40,354 nucleotides of DNA from Candidatus Paraburkholderia calva (GTDB taxonomy: Bacteria > Pseudomonadota > Gammaproteobacteria > Burkholderiales > Burkholderiaceae): NCBI GenBank assembly GCA_001184395.1, contig LFLF01000022.1, forward strand, positions 1 to 40,354, given 5' to 3'. The stretch's first letter is position 1. Each line of letters opens with the position of its first letter. Positions 8,897 through 18,800 of this stretch are shown here, in pieces. The position numbers were made by a program, and so were the translations under genes. The notes beneath the pieces are model-generated. The model was not told where the DNA came from. It did not search any database and was given only the letters and a program-made list of their open reading frames with translations.

Positions 8897-10630
8897 ATGA
8901 AAGCATCCCGTTTCTTCATCGGCACTCTCAAAGAAGCTCCTGCTGACGCCGAGATCGTCAGCCACAAGCTGATGATGCGCGCCGGCATGATCCGCCGCGT
9001 CGCGGGCGGTATCTACGATTACCTGCCAATCGGTCTGCGCTCTGTGCGCAAGGTCGAAGCCATCGTGCGTGAAGAGATGAACCGCGAGGGCGCGCTCGAA
9101 TTGCTGATGCCCGCTGTGCAGCCTGCTGAACTCTGGCAGGAAAGCGGCCGCTGGGAGCAGTACGGCCCGGAACTGCTGCGCTTCAAGGATCGCCACGAGC
9201 GCGACTTCGTGATGGGCCCAACGCACGAGGAAGTCGTGACGGACATCGCGCGGCGCGAGATCAAGAGCTATCGCCAGTTGCCGGTGAACTTCTATCAGAT
9301 TCAAACCAAGTTCCGCGACGAGATTCGTCCGCGTTTCGGCGTGATGCGCTGCCGCGAGTTCATCATGAAGGACGCGTACTCGTTCGATAAGGACAAGGAC
9401 GGTCTTGCCGAGTCGTACCGCAAGATGTACGAAGCGTACGTGCGCATTTTCACGCGCATCGGGCTGGAATTCCGCGCCGTGGCGGCGGACAACGGTTCGA
9501 TCGGCGGCAGCGGTTCGTACGAGTTCCACGTGATCGCCGACACGGGCGAGGACGACATTGCTTATTGCCCGAGTTCGGACTTCGCGGCCAACGTCGAAGC
9601 GGCCGAAGGGCTGCCGCTCATCGCGCAGCGCGCAGCGCCCGCGCAGGAACTCAAAAAGACACCGACGCCCGGCAAGGCGAAGTGCGAGGTGGTGGCCGAA
9701 TATCTGAATATCCTGCTCGAAAGCACCATCAAGTCGATCATTCTCGCGACCGACAACGAAGGCGCGGAACCGACCATCTGGCTGCTGATGCTGCGCGGCG
9801 ATCACTCGCTCAACGACATCAAGACCGGCAAGCTGCCGGGCCTCGCGGGCTACCGGTTCGCGACGGAAGCGGAGATCGTCGAATGGTTCGGCACGCCGGG
9901 CTATCTCGGTCCGATTGGCACGAAGAAGCCAGTGCGTGTGATCGCGGACCGCACAGTCGCGAACATGAGCGATTTCGTGGTCGGTTCGAACGAAGTCGAT
10001 TTCCACACGACCGGCGTGAACTGGGGCCGCGATCTGCCCGAGCCGGAGGTGGCGGATATCCGCAATGTCGTCGCGGGCGATCCGTCGCCGGACGGCAAGG
10101 GCATGCTCGAAATTTGCCGCGGCATCGAAGTGGGCCACGTGTTCCAGTTAGGCACCAAATACTCCGATTTGATGGGAGCGACTTATCTCGACGAGGACGG
10201 CAAGCCCGCGCCGATGCAGATGGGCTGCTACGGTATCGGCGTGACGCGCGTGCTGGGCGCGGCGATCGAACAGAACTTCGACGATCGCGGCATCATCTGG
10301 CCGGAAGCCATTGCGCCGTTCGAAGTCGTGATCTGCCCGATGGGCTATGATCGCAGCGACGCCGTGCGCGAGCAGGCCGACAAGCTGTACGCGACGCTGC
10401 AGGAAGCAGGCATCGACGCGATCCTCGACGATCGCGGCAAGCGTTTCGGCGTGATGTTCGCGGACTGGGAACTGATTGGCGTGCCGCATCGCATCGTGAT
10501 CAGCGATCGCGGGCTGAAAGAGGGCAAGCTCGAATATCAGAATCGCCGCGATACCGAAGCCACGCTGCTGCCGGTGGACGATGCCGCGAATGTCGTGATC
10601 GGAAAGGTCCGGGCTGCGCTCAGGAAGTAA
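8897..10630 (+). CDS. proS: prolyl-tRNA synthetase
   Basis: 577 residues, class II bacterial-type enzyme. The N-terminus [19 protein letters not shown] is followed by motif 2 ([14 protein letters not shown]). An inserted editing domain spans about residues 225-410 ([15 protein letters not shown] ... [10 protein letters not shown]). Motif 3 is [13 protein letters not shown], and a C-terminal anticodon-binding domain ends in [11 protein letters not shown]. Being essential, it serves as a control, since the broken marC begins directly after its TAA stop. Intact. Confidence 0.96.
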   Translation: MKASRFFIGTLKEAPADAEIVSHKLMMRAGMIRRVAGGIYDYLPIGLRSVRKVEAIVREEMNREGALELLMPAVQPAELWQESGRWEQYGPELLRFKDRHERDFVMGPTHEEVVTDIARREIKSYRQLPVNFYQIQTKFRDEIRPRFGVMRCREFIMKDAYSFDKDKDGLAESYRKMYEAYVRIFTRIGLEFRAVAADNGSIGGSGSYEFHVIADTGEDDIAYCPSSDFAANVEAAEGLPLIAQRAAPAQELKKTPTPGKAKCEVVAEYLNILLESTIKSIILATDNEGAEPTIWLLMLRGDHSLNDIKTGKLPGLAGYRFATEAEIVEWFGTPGYLGPIGTKKPVRVIADRTVANMSDFVVGSNEVDFHTTGVNWGRDLPEPEVADIRNVVAGDPSPDGKGMLEICRGIEVGHVFQLGTKYSDLMGATYLDEDGKPAPMQMGCYGIGVTRVLGAAIEQNFDDRGIIWPEAIAPFEVVICPMGYDRSDAVREQADKLYATLQEAGIDAILDDRGKRFGVMFADWELIGVPHRIVISDRGLKEGKLEYQNRRDTEATLLPVDDAANVVIGKVRAALRK

Positions 10631-11226
10631 ATGCAGTACAACTTCTTGTCGGCGACGATCCTTCTGCTGCTGATCACGGATCCGCTCGGTAACATTCCGA
10701 TCTTCATCAACGCGTTGCGCGGCGTCGCGACCGAGCGGCGCCGCATCGTGATTTTGCGTGAAGTGGCAATCGCTTTCGTCATCTTGCTGGTGTTCATGAT
10801 GGCGGGCGATCGCTTTCTGCGCGCGATGAATCTCACCGATGTGTCGTTGCGCATCGCTGGCGGGTCGTGCTGTTTTTGATCGCGCTGCGCATGATTTTCC
10901 CGCATCCGGATGGCCCGATGGGCGCGATTCGCGCGGCGGCGAACCGCTCATCGTGCCGCTAGCAATTCCTGCGCTGCGGGCCTTCGGCATTGGTGACGGT
11001 GATGCTACTGACGTCGCAGGTGCCGGGCAAGATGTTCGAGTGGATCGGCGCGCTGACGGTGACGATGGTCGTCTGCGCGATCGTGCTGATCCTCGCGGAG
11101 AAGATTCAGCAGTGGCTGGGCGAGCGCGCCGTGACGGCGTTCGAGCGTTTGATGGGATTGGTGCTGGTCGCCATTTCAGTCGAAATGATCCTGACCGGCA
11201 TAAAGACCTTCGTGTATCAGCTATGA
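10631..11226 (+). pseudogene. marC: MarC/YhgN-family membrane protein, frameshifted
   Basis: Starts directly after the proS stop (MQYNFLSATILLLLITDPLGNIP), the hallmark of MarC-family integral membrane proteins. The frame breaks after RIAGG: one missing base gives SCCF and a stop, whereas the neighbouring frame reads VVLFLIALRMIFPHPDG. It breaks again before SRGGEPLIVPLAIPAL and near 10978, then resumes as LVTVMLLTSQVPGKMFEW to ISVEMILTGIKTF. About 197 residues would be normal. At least three indels make this a pseudogene. Its original function is poorly defined. Confidence 0.85.
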
Positions 11227-11256
11227 AAAAAGCGGCCTTCGAGGCCGCTTTTGTTT
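11226..11256. terminator. terminator between marC and hpt
   Basis: The stem aagcggcc / ggccgctt with loop ttcga (about 11230-11250) has A-rich upstream and T-rich downstream sides, so it is usable in both directions by these convergent genes. Confidence 0.85.
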
Positions 11257-11272
11257 TGGAGCGGTGGCAAGT

Positions 11273-11828
11273 TCAGGCGCCTTCAGTCAGCGCACGGATC
11301 GTCGACAGGTTGCGCCGTAGCCCTTCGCATCAATCCCGCAGCCGAACACATAGCGGTCTGGCACTTCGAAACCGCAAAAATCCGGACGCAACGGTTTCGC
11401 CTTCGGGATGATCTTCTCGCACAGCACCACCGACAGAAAATGCTTCGCGCCCATTGCCATGATGCGGTCGCGGATAGCGGCCATCGTTTCGCCTTCGTCG
11501 AGGATGTCGTCGAGCACGAGCACCACGCGATCCTTCACCGATTCCGCTGGCGCCGCGCGCCACTGCATCTCGCTGCCGCCCTTGATCGCGTTACGGTAAC
11601 GCGTCAGGTGGATGTATCGAACTCCATCGGGAAATCCAGATGCGGCAGCAGCATGCCGGTGAACACGGCCGCGCCGCCCATGACCGGCAGCAGCAACGGG
11701 AAGTCGTCTTTCGTCGCGGTCTTGATGTCCGCAGCTATGCGTGATCGACGCGTTAACTTCGTCAGCCGTGACGATCTCTTCGGAGTGGCTGAAAATGTGG
11801 AGATGTGGAGAGCTTCTTCGCGGTTCAT
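11273..11828 (-). pseudogene. hpt: hypoxanthine-type phosphoribosyltransferase, multiply frameshifted
   Basis: From ATG 11828: MNREEALHI, then scrambled sequence, then RIAADI, DDFPLLLPVMGGAAVFTGMLLPHLDFP. The frame is lost by one base near 11617 (GAT ACA instead of GAT TAC). The PRPP loop VLVLDDILDEGETM is in another frame (from about 11590), and a further 1-nt loss near 11318 precedes the tail TIRALTEGA to stop 11273. The first scramble is an 8-bp tandem duplication (11795-11810) compensated by a 2-nt loss. The intact enzyme would salvage hypoxanthine/guanine using PRPP. Four lesions make it dead. Confidence 0.85.
11795..11810. repeat. 8-bp tandem duplication in hpt
   Basis: atgtggag occurs at 11795-11802 and 11803-11810 and shifts the frame just after codon 9 of hpt. 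Removing one copy restores the expected HIFSHSEEIVTADEVNASIT reading. Confidence 0.88.
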
Positions 11829-11945
11829 AGGAAAGCGGGAAAGGCTGACTTCTAGTGTGGAAAAAACGACGGCGTGCGCCATATGATAAGCCCGCGTTTC
11901 CTTCGCCATGAACGACGAAAAAACGCGGGTCCGATTGAGTGCGAT

Positions 11946-13316
11946 TTAACGCATGCCGTGCAGCAGCACGCCCTTCATGCCGCGCATCATCTTTTGCAGG
12001 TTGCCGCTTTTGAGCTTTTTCATCATGCCGCGCATCTGCTCGTATTGATTCAGCATGCGGTTCACTTCCTGCACGTGAACGCCCGCGCCGGCCGCGATAC
12101 GACGCTTGCGCGCCGCCTTGATGAGTTCCGGCTTGGCGCGCTCCTGCACCGTCATCGAATTGATGATGCCTTCCATGCGGCGCATCTGCTTTTCCGCGTT
12201 GTTCATGTCCGCGCCTTGCGCGGCTTGCTGGAACTGCGCGGGCAGCTTGTCCATGAGCGACGAGAGGCCGCCCATGTTCTTCATCTGCGCGAGTTGCGCC
12301 TTGAAGTCGTTGAGGTCGAAGTCGCCGCCCTTCTTGACCTTATCAGCGAGCTTCTGCGCGGCGGCCGTGTCGACGCCGCGTTGCGCTTCCTCGACCAGCG
12401 CGAGGATGTCGCCCATGCCGAGAATCCGGTTCGCCATGCGGCCCGGATGAAACACTTCGAGGCCGTCGAGCTTTTCCGCGACGCCGACGAACTTGATCGG
12501 CTTGCCGGTGATGTTGCGCACCGAGAGCGTCGCGCCGCCGCGCGAATCGCCGTCGAGCTTGGTGAGCACGACGCCGGTGAGCGGCAGCGCGTCGTTGAAC
12601 GCCTTCGCGATGTTGACCGCGTCTTGACCGAGCATGGCGTCGACAACGAACAGCGTTTCGGCGGGTTTCAGCAGCGTGTGGAGCTCGCTGATCTCCTTCA
12701 TCATCGCTTCGTCGATACCGAGACGGCCGGCCGTGTCGACGATCACCACATCGTGGTAATGACGCTTGGCCCAGTCGATCGCGGCGCGCGCGATATCGGC
12801 GGGTTTCTGGTCCGGCTGCGACGGGAAGAAGTCCGCGCCGACCTGTTCCGTCACCGTCTGCAACTGACAGATAGCGGCGGGGCGATACACGTCGACGGAT
12901 ACGGTAAGGACCTTCTTCTTGTTCTTCTCGCGCAGCAGCTTGGCGAGCTTACCGGTGGTGGTCGTCTTACCCGCGCCCTGCAAACCGGCCATCAGGATGA
13001 CGGCGGGCGGCGTGACAGCGAGGTTGAGTTCGGCGGCTTTGCCTTCGTAATCGCCGCCGATCACGGCTGTCAGTTCTTTCTGCGCCATGCCGACGAGCGC
13101 CTGACCCGGCGACAGGCTCAACAGCACTTCTTCGCCGAGCGCCTTTTCCTTCATTTTCGCGATGAACTCGCGCACGACGGGCAGGGCCACATCGGCTTCG
13201 AGCAGCGCGAGACGTACTTCACGCAGCATTTCCTGCGTGTTGGCCTCGGTGAGCCGCGCCTCGCCGCGCAGCGTCTTGACGACGTGGGCCATCCGTTGAG
13301 TGAGGTTATCGAGCAT
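11946..13316 (-). CDS. ffh: signal recognition particle protein Ffh
   Basis: 456 residues from ATG 13316 (MLDNLTQRMAHVVKTLRGEARL). The N domain is followed by the G domain with P-loop GLQGAGKT (111-118), DVYRPAA, DTAGR and TKLDGDSRGG. The methionine-rich M domain (MKNMGGLSSLMDKLP, MNNAEKQMRRMEGIINSM, MMKKLKSGNLQKMMRG) binds 4.5S RNA and signal peptides. It targets nascent inner-membrane proteins. It is divergent from the CcsA-like gene. A longer in-frame ORF to 13451 is unsupported upstream sequence. Intact. Confidence 0.96.
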   Translation of the reverse strand: MLDNLTQRMAHVVKTLRGEARLTEANTQEMLREVRLALLEADVALPVVREFIAKMKEKALGEEVLLSLSPGQALVGMAQKELTAVIGGDYEGKAAELNLAVTPPAVILMAGLQGAGKTTTTGKLAKLLREKNKKKVLTVSVDVYRPAAICQLQTVTEQVGADFFPSQPDQKPADIARAAIDWAKRHYHDVVIVDTAGRLGIDEAMMKEISELHTLLKPAETLFVVDAMLGQDAVNIAKAFNDALPLTGVVLTKLDGDSRGGATLSVRNITGKPIKFVGVAEKLDGLEVFHPGRMANRILGMGDILALVEEAQRGVDTAAAQKLADKVKKGGDFDLNDFKAQLAQMKNMGGLSSLMDKLPAQFQQAAQGADMNNAEKQMRRMEGIINSMTVQERAKPELIKAARKRRIAAGAGVHVQEVNRMLNQYEQMRGMMKKLKSGNLQKMMRGMKGVLLHGMR

Positions 13317-13425
13317 GGGAAACGATAGAGGATACGACCCTGAGCCGTGCCGCGATGGTGCCGTGTTCCGCGTTGGCGCAAGGGGAAAGACGTCGCGAGT
13401 CTGGGGCCTAGTGTAAACTTCGAAT

Positions 13426-14337
13426 ATGGATATTGTACTATATGCTTTCACTGCGCTTCTCTACGGCGGACTGGCCGTAGCGGGCTGGCGCGCGCATCGC
13501 CATACGGCCGTGGAGCTGGCGCTGGCTGGCGTGCCCGCGGACATCTCGCCGGTGGAATCGAAGCCGAAGACGCCGGGTATGGGCGCCATGACACGTGCGC
13601 TATTATTATTAGCGTTGCTCGTCCATGGTGTGCTGCTGCACACCACGATTTTTCCCCAGAACGCGATGATCTTCGGCTTCGCGTTCGTGCTCTCCGCCAT
13701 GTTCTGGCTCGGTGCGGGCATTTACTGGATAGAAAGCTTTTTCTTCCCGCTCGATGGCTTGCGTCTACTCGTGCTGCCACTCGCGTGCATCGCGTCGCTG
13801 ATGCCGCTCGTGTTCGGCGGCGTGCGCGTGCTATCGTACTCCGCCGCGCCGATGTTCAAGCTGCACTTCCTGATCGCGAACATCGCGTATGGCTTGTTTG
13901 CGATCGCCGCGCTGCACGCCATCCTCATGCTTATGCTCGAGCGCCGCCTGCAGCGCATGCGCGGCCTGGCGACACGTCACACAGGCAACGACGGTTGGCT
14001 CTCGAGCTGGCTCGACGCGCTGCCGCCGTTGCTCACGCTCGAAAAGCTGCTGTTTCGCCTGATCAGTGCGGGCTTCGTGTTGCTGACGCTCACGCTCGTG
14101 TCGGGCATCGCGTTCAATGAACAACTGGTCGATCGCGCGCTGCGCTTCGATCACAAAACCGTCTTCGCGTTTCTCTCATGGCTGATGTTCGGCGCGCTGC
14201 TCACCGCGCGCCGCATTTCCGGCTGGCGCGGCCGCGCCGCGCTGCGCTGGGTGCTCGCTTCGTTCGTCGCGTTGCTGCTGGCTTATGTCGGCAGCCGCTT
14301 CGTGTTCGAAGTGCTGCTGCACCGCGCGGTCGTCTGA
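13426..14337 (+). CDS. CcsA/YpjD-like cytochrome c assembly membrane protein
   Basis: 303 residues with about eight hydrophobic segments. Family features are ALLVHGVLLHTTIF, FWLGAGIYWIESFFFPLDGLR and SYSAAPMFKLHFLIANIAYGLFAIAALHA, with conserved histidines that bind haem in CcsA relatives. YpjD-type proteins divergent from ffh are usual in proteobacteria. The precise role is unproven and may be haem handling or quality control. It ends 26 nt before the PP0621-like gene, so these are likely co-transcribed. Intact. Confidence 0.82.
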   Translation: MDIVLYAFTALLYGGLAVAGWRAHRHTAVELALAGVPADISPVESKPKTPGMGAMTRALLLLALLVHGVLLHTTIFPQNAMIFGFAFVLSAMFWLGAGIYWIESFFFPLDGLRLLVLPLACIASLMPLVFGGVRVLSYSAAPMFKLHFLIANIAYGLFAIAALHAILMLMLERRLQRMRGLATRHTGNDGWLSSWLDALPPLLTLEKLLFRLISAGFVLLTLTLVSGIAFNEQLVDRALRFDHKTVFAFLSWLMFGALLTARRISGWRGRAALRWVLASFVALLLAYVGSRFVFEVLLHRAVV

Positions 14338-14363
14338 GCGAGCGCACTGAATCCGCCGAACCG

Positions 14364-14684
14364 ATGCGAAACTTCATCCTTCTGATCGTCATCTTCCTCG
14401 CGACGCAATGGCTTCTCAAGAAGCTGCGTCGCGCCAACGCGCGGGCTCAGGCCGACGCGCGTGGCCCGGGCGGCGCTTCCGCGCGCACACGTCACGGCGC
14501 GGGTGCGAACGCTAACGCCGCGCCGAGCGCACCGCCGCAACTCGCCGATCCACTGGTCCGCTGCGCGCAATGCGGCGTGCACATGCCGAGCAGCGACGCC
14601 ATCGTCGCCGCCGGTCAGCGCTTCTGCTGCGCCGATCACGCACGCCGTTACGCCGCTCATCCCACGGGCCGCGACGCGCGATGA
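14364..14684 (+). CDS. PP0621-like small membrane protein with Cys cluster
   Basis: 106 residues. One N-terminal transmembrane helix (MRNFILLIVIFLATQWLLKKL) is followed by a low-complexity linker and a C-terminal CAQCGVHMPSSDAIVAAG..FCCADHARRY. The C..C / CC..H pattern suggests a small zinc-binding module. Similar PP0621-family proteins precede ampD in Burkholderia and Pseudomonas. Its stop overlaps the ampD ATG (ATGA at 14681), so translational coupling is likely. Intact. Confidence 0.75.
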   Translation: MRNFILLIVIFLATQWLLKKLRRANARAQADARGPGGASARTRHGAGANANAAPSAPPQLADPLVRCAQCGVHMPSSDAIVAAGQRFCCADHARRYAAHPTGRDAR

Positions 14685-15286
14685 ACGCGTCGCGTGTGCC
14701 CGGCCGCCGTGATCCTTATATCGACGGTGAAGGCTGGCTCACGAGCGCGACGCGTCTGCCGTCGCCGAACTTCGAGGCGCGCACCCGCGACACTGTGCCG
14801 ACGCTTATCGTCGTGCACAACATTAGCCTGCCGCCCGACGACTTCAGCACCGACTCGGTGACGAAGTTCTTCCGCAACGAACTCGATCACGACGCGCATC
14901 CGTACTTCGATCGTCTGCGCGGCATGCGCGTGTCGGTGCACTTCGTGATCCGGCGCGATGGAGCCGTCGAGCAGTTCGTCTCGTGCGACGAACGCGCGTG
15001 GCACGCGGGCGTGTCGTCGTTCTTCGAGCGCGAGCGCTGCAACGACTTCTCCATCGGCATCGAACTCGAAGGCAGCGATCACGTGCCTTCCGAGGACGCG
15101 CAATACGAAGCGCTCGCGGCACTGGTGCGCATCAATCATGAAGTGCTATCCGATCGATGCGCTCGCCGGTCACTCGGACATCGCACCAGGTCGCAAGACC
15201 GATCCCGGTCCGCACTTAGACTGGCCAAGGCTGCGTCTGAGAGCGCGTTGCCGACATCCTTTTTCCCATTTCAGTCACACGACTGA
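14681..15286 (+). pseudogene. ampD: 1,6-anhydro-N-acetylmuramyl-L-alanine amidase, C-terminus lost by frameshift
   Basis: From ATG 14681: GWLTSATRLPSPNFEAR, TLIVVHNISLPP (with the first zinc histidine), FFRNELDHDAHPYFD, VSVHFVIRRDG, AWHAGVS and GIELEG are all AmpD-like. Near 15130 the frame shifts, and the real C-terminus appears in the +1 frame as YPIDALAGHSDIAPGRKTDPGPH, which holds the second zinc histidine and the aspartate ligand. The translated product therefore ends in unrelated residues and lacks two of three metal ligands. Loss would block cytosolic muropeptide recycling. The coupled upstream gene is intact. Confidence 0.85.
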
Positions 15287-15413
15287 GTCATCATCCGGCG
15301 CGGCGTAAGGTCATTCTCGCTGCGGCGCAGCAGCTTCGCGCGCGAAGCCTTGTCGCGCTTGGGCAGGACGAAAGTCAACCCCGTCGAGGCAGAAAAGAGG
15401 CAAATAAAACTTT

Positions 15414-15441
15414 TTGAGACTGTGCTGATGTCCACTATACT
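15414..15441 (+). promoter_or_regulatory. putative nrdA promoter
   Basis: TTGAGA at 15414-15419 and TATACT at 15436-15441 are separated by 16 bp. The -10 lies inside NrdR box 1, so repressor binding would occlude RNA polymerase. The leader to the nrdA start would be about 410 nt. Confidence 0.65.
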
Positions 15442-15447
15442 TAGTGC
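15432..15447. promoter_or_regulatory. NrdR box 1
   Basis: ccactatacttagtgc matches the NrdR-box pattern (acaCwAtATaTwGtgt) at most conserved positions and overlaps the predicted -10. Confidence 0.75.
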
Positions 15448-15462
15448 TAACAGACGTATTTT

Positions 15463-15478
15463 GCACTAGATCTTGTGT
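15463..15478. promoter_or_regulatory. NrdR box 2
   Basis: gcactagatcttgtgt is a strong match to the same 16-bp palindromic consensus. Its centre is 31 bp from that of box 1, close to three helical turns, the spacing typical of paired NrdR boxes. Confidence 0.8.
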
Positions 15479-15860
15479 TGTTGTGGCGGCGCCCGCTCCC
15501 ATGAGCCGGCGCCGTCGGCTTTCCGGCAGTAAGCGGTTTGGCTGGCCCGGGGGTGGTGCGTACTGCGGTTTCGATCCACTTGGAACGAGGCTTACGGGCG
15601 CATCGAGCGCCAGCGAGCAGCATCGTAAAGAACGCATGCAAGTGAACGTGAATTGCGTCGACCGACACCGCGCGCCAACGCGGGCACCGCATGAGTAGCC
15701 AATGACAATGCGGGCCGACAGCGCCGCGATTTGCGTTTCTGGCCTGCTGCCCCAGCCAAATCATCGCGTGACCACCGTGAGGCGGCTCGCGAGCACGCGG
15801 CATTATTAACTGATAAATCCGCGGACCATCCGCATCATTTCGAACATTGGAGTTTTGCAC
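15479..15860. other. long gene-free leader before nrdA
   Basis: About 380 nt between NrdR box 2 and the nrdA start. It contains a GC-rich hairpin-forming stretch near 15487-15525 but no ORF with recognisable content and no riboswitch I can identify. GGAG at 15849-15852 is the nrdA ribosome site. Confidence 0.45.
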
Positions 15861-18800
15861 ATGAAAACTACCGAGAACACCACGACTTCCTACGAAGGCG
15901 CATCCGTGCAGCCGCTGGGCGGTGCGCAGGCTGCAGGCGCTGCACAAGCGCTCGTGCCGAACACGACGTTTGCCGACTACAAGGTGATTCGTCGCAACGG
16001 AAGCGTGGTGTCGTTCGAGCCGACCAAGATCGCGATCGCCGTGACGAAGGCGTTCATCGCCGTGAACGGCGGACAGGGCGCGGCTTCGGCGCGCGTGCGC
16101 GAGCTCGTCGAGCAACTGACGCAAGCCGTCGTCCGCGCGCTGGTGCGCAGCCGTCCGCACGGCGGCACGTTCCATATCGAGGACATTCAGGATCAGGTGG
16201 AACTCGCGCTGATGCGCGGCGGCGAGCACAACGTCGCGCGCGCTTACGTGCTGTATCGCGAAAAGCGCACGCAGCAGCGTACGCAAGAACGCGCGCTGGC
16301 ACAGAATGCGCATTCGCATGAAGGCGTGATCAACGTGACGGACCAGGGCATCACGCGTCCGCTCGACATGGAAGCGCTCAAGGCACTGATCGTCTCCGCC
16401 TGCGCGAACCTCGGCGACGCCGTGAGCGCCGAGCCGATCGTTGCCGAAACGGTGAAGAACCTGTACGACGGCGTGCCGATGTCGCAGGTGTACGACTCGG
16501 CCATTCTCGCTGCGCGCACGATGATCGAAAAGGATCCAGCGTACAGCCAGGTCACCTCGCGCATACTGCTGCACACGATCCGCCGTGAGATTCTCGAAGG
16601 CGAAGTTACGCAGGCCGAAATGGGCGAGCGCTACGCCGAATACTTCCCGCTGTTTATCAAGCGCGGCGTGAAAGCCGATCTGCTCGACGACAAGCTGCAA
16701 CAGTTCGACCTCAAGCATCTGGGCGCGGCGCTCGACGCCGACCGCGATCTACAATTTGGCTACCTCGGCCTGCAGACGCTGTACGACCGCTACTTCCTGC
16801 ACGTCGACGGCACGCGCATCGAGCTGCCGCAGGCATTCTTCATGCGCGTCGCGATGGGCCTGTCGCTCAACGAAATCGATCGCGAAGCGCGCGCCATCGA
16901 GTTCTACAACGTGCTGTCGTCGTTCGACTTCATGTCGTCCACGCCGACGCTGTTCAACTCGGGGACACATCGCTCGCAATTGTCGTCGTGCTATCTGACG
17001 ACAGTCGCCGACGACCTCGACGACATCTACGAAGCGCTGAAGGAAAACGCGCTGCTCTCGAAGTTCGCGGGCGGTCTGGGCAATGACTGGACGCGCGTGC
17101 GTGCGCTCGGCTCCCATATCAAGGGTACCAACGGCAAGTCGCAAGGCGTGGTGCCGTTTCTGAAGGTCGTGAACGACACGGCCGTCGCGGTGAATCAGGG
17201 CGGCAAGCGCAAGGGTGCGGTGTGCGCGTACCTCGAGTCGTGGCACCTGGATATCGAAGAATTCCTGGAACTGCGCAAGAACACCGGCGATGACCGCCGC
17301 CGCACGCACGACATGAACACGGCGAATTGGATTCCCGACCTGTTCATGAAGCGCGTCGTGGAAGGCGGCGACTGGACGCTGTTCTCGCCCTCGACCTGCC
17401 CGGACCTGCACGATCTGTTCGGCGCTGACTTCGAGAAGGCCTATGTCGCTTACGAAGAGAAAACTGCACGCGGCGAGATCAAGCTGTTCAAGAAGCTGCC
17501 GGCGGCGCAACTGTGGCACAAGATGCTGGGCATGCTGTTCGAGACGGGCCATCCGTGGATCACGTTCAAGGATCCGTGCAACGTGCGCTCGCCGCAGCAG
17601 CACGTGGGCGGCGTGCATTCGTCGAACCTTTGCACGGAAATCACGCTGAACACTAGCGAGACGGAAATCGCCGTGTGCAACCTCGGTTCGGTGAATCTGG
17701 TCGCACACATGGTGAAGCAGGCCGACGGCTCGTACGCGCTGGATCACGACAAGCTGAAGTGCACCATCAGCGTCGCGATGCGCATGCTCGACAACGTGAT
17801 CGACATCAACTACTACGCGGTGCCGAAGGCGCGTAACTCGAACCTGAAGCATCGTCCGGTGGGCATGGGCATCATGGGCTTCCAGGACTGTCTGCACCTG
17901 CTGCGCACGCCGTACGCGTCGGGTGAGGCGGTCGAGTTCGCGGATCGTTCGATGGAAGCGGTGTGCTACTACGCGTACTACGCATCGACGGAGCTGGCGG
18001 AAGAGCGCGGCCATTACGCGACGTATCGCGGTTCGCTGTGGGATCGCGGCATTCTCCCGCAGGATTCGCTGAAGTTGCTGGCCGAAGCGCGCGGCGGTTA
18101 TGTCGAAGTGGATTCGTCGGAATCGATGGACTGGGCAACGCTGCGCTCCCGCATCTCGACGTACGGTATGCGCAATTCGAACTGCGTGGCGATCGCGCCG
18201 ACGGCGACGATTTCGAACATCATCGGCGTGTCGGCGTGTATCGAGCCGATGTTCCAGAATCTGTATGTGAAGTCGAATCTGTCGGGCGAGTTCACGGTCG
18301 TCAACGACTACCTCGTGCGCGATCTGAAGGCGCGCGGCCTATGGGACGAGGTGATGGTGTCGGATCTGAAGTACTTCGACGGCACACTGTTGCGCATCGA
18401 CCGCATCCCGGCCGATCTGTGCGCGATCTATGCGACGGCGTTTGAAGTCGATCCGAAGTGGCTGGTGGAAGCGGCATCGCGTCGTCAGAAGTGGATCGAT
18501 CAGGCGCAATCGCTCAATATCTACATGGCTGGCGCGTCGGGCAAGAAGCTCGATGAGGTGTACAAGCTCGCGTGGGTTCGCGGTCTCAAGACGACCTACT
18601 ATCTCCGCACGATGGCGGCTACGCACGTCGAGAAATCGACGGTTGCGCATGGCGCGCTCAATGCAGTGTCTTCTTCCTCCGGTGATGGTGGGGCGGGGAA
18701 CGGGTTCGGCGGTGGCGCGAATGGCGGTGCTGGTTCGAGTGCTTCCTCCTCGGGGTTCAATGCTGCGGCCGCTGCTGCTCCGGCCGTCGAGGCCGTGCCC

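Noticed and set aside
8750-10138. Long open frame antisense to proS
   Set aside because: Shadow of a complete prolyl-tRNA synthetase, without recognisable domains.
15447-15860. Possible riboswitch or small gene in the nrdA leader
   Set aside because: I could not identify conserved riboswitch elements or a credible ORF. Only NrdR boxes and a promoter are supported.
16749-18014. Long open frame antisense to nrdA
   Set aside because: Arg/His/Val-rich composition typical of the antisense of a GC-rich gene, with no motif or ribosome site. nrdA explains the region fully.
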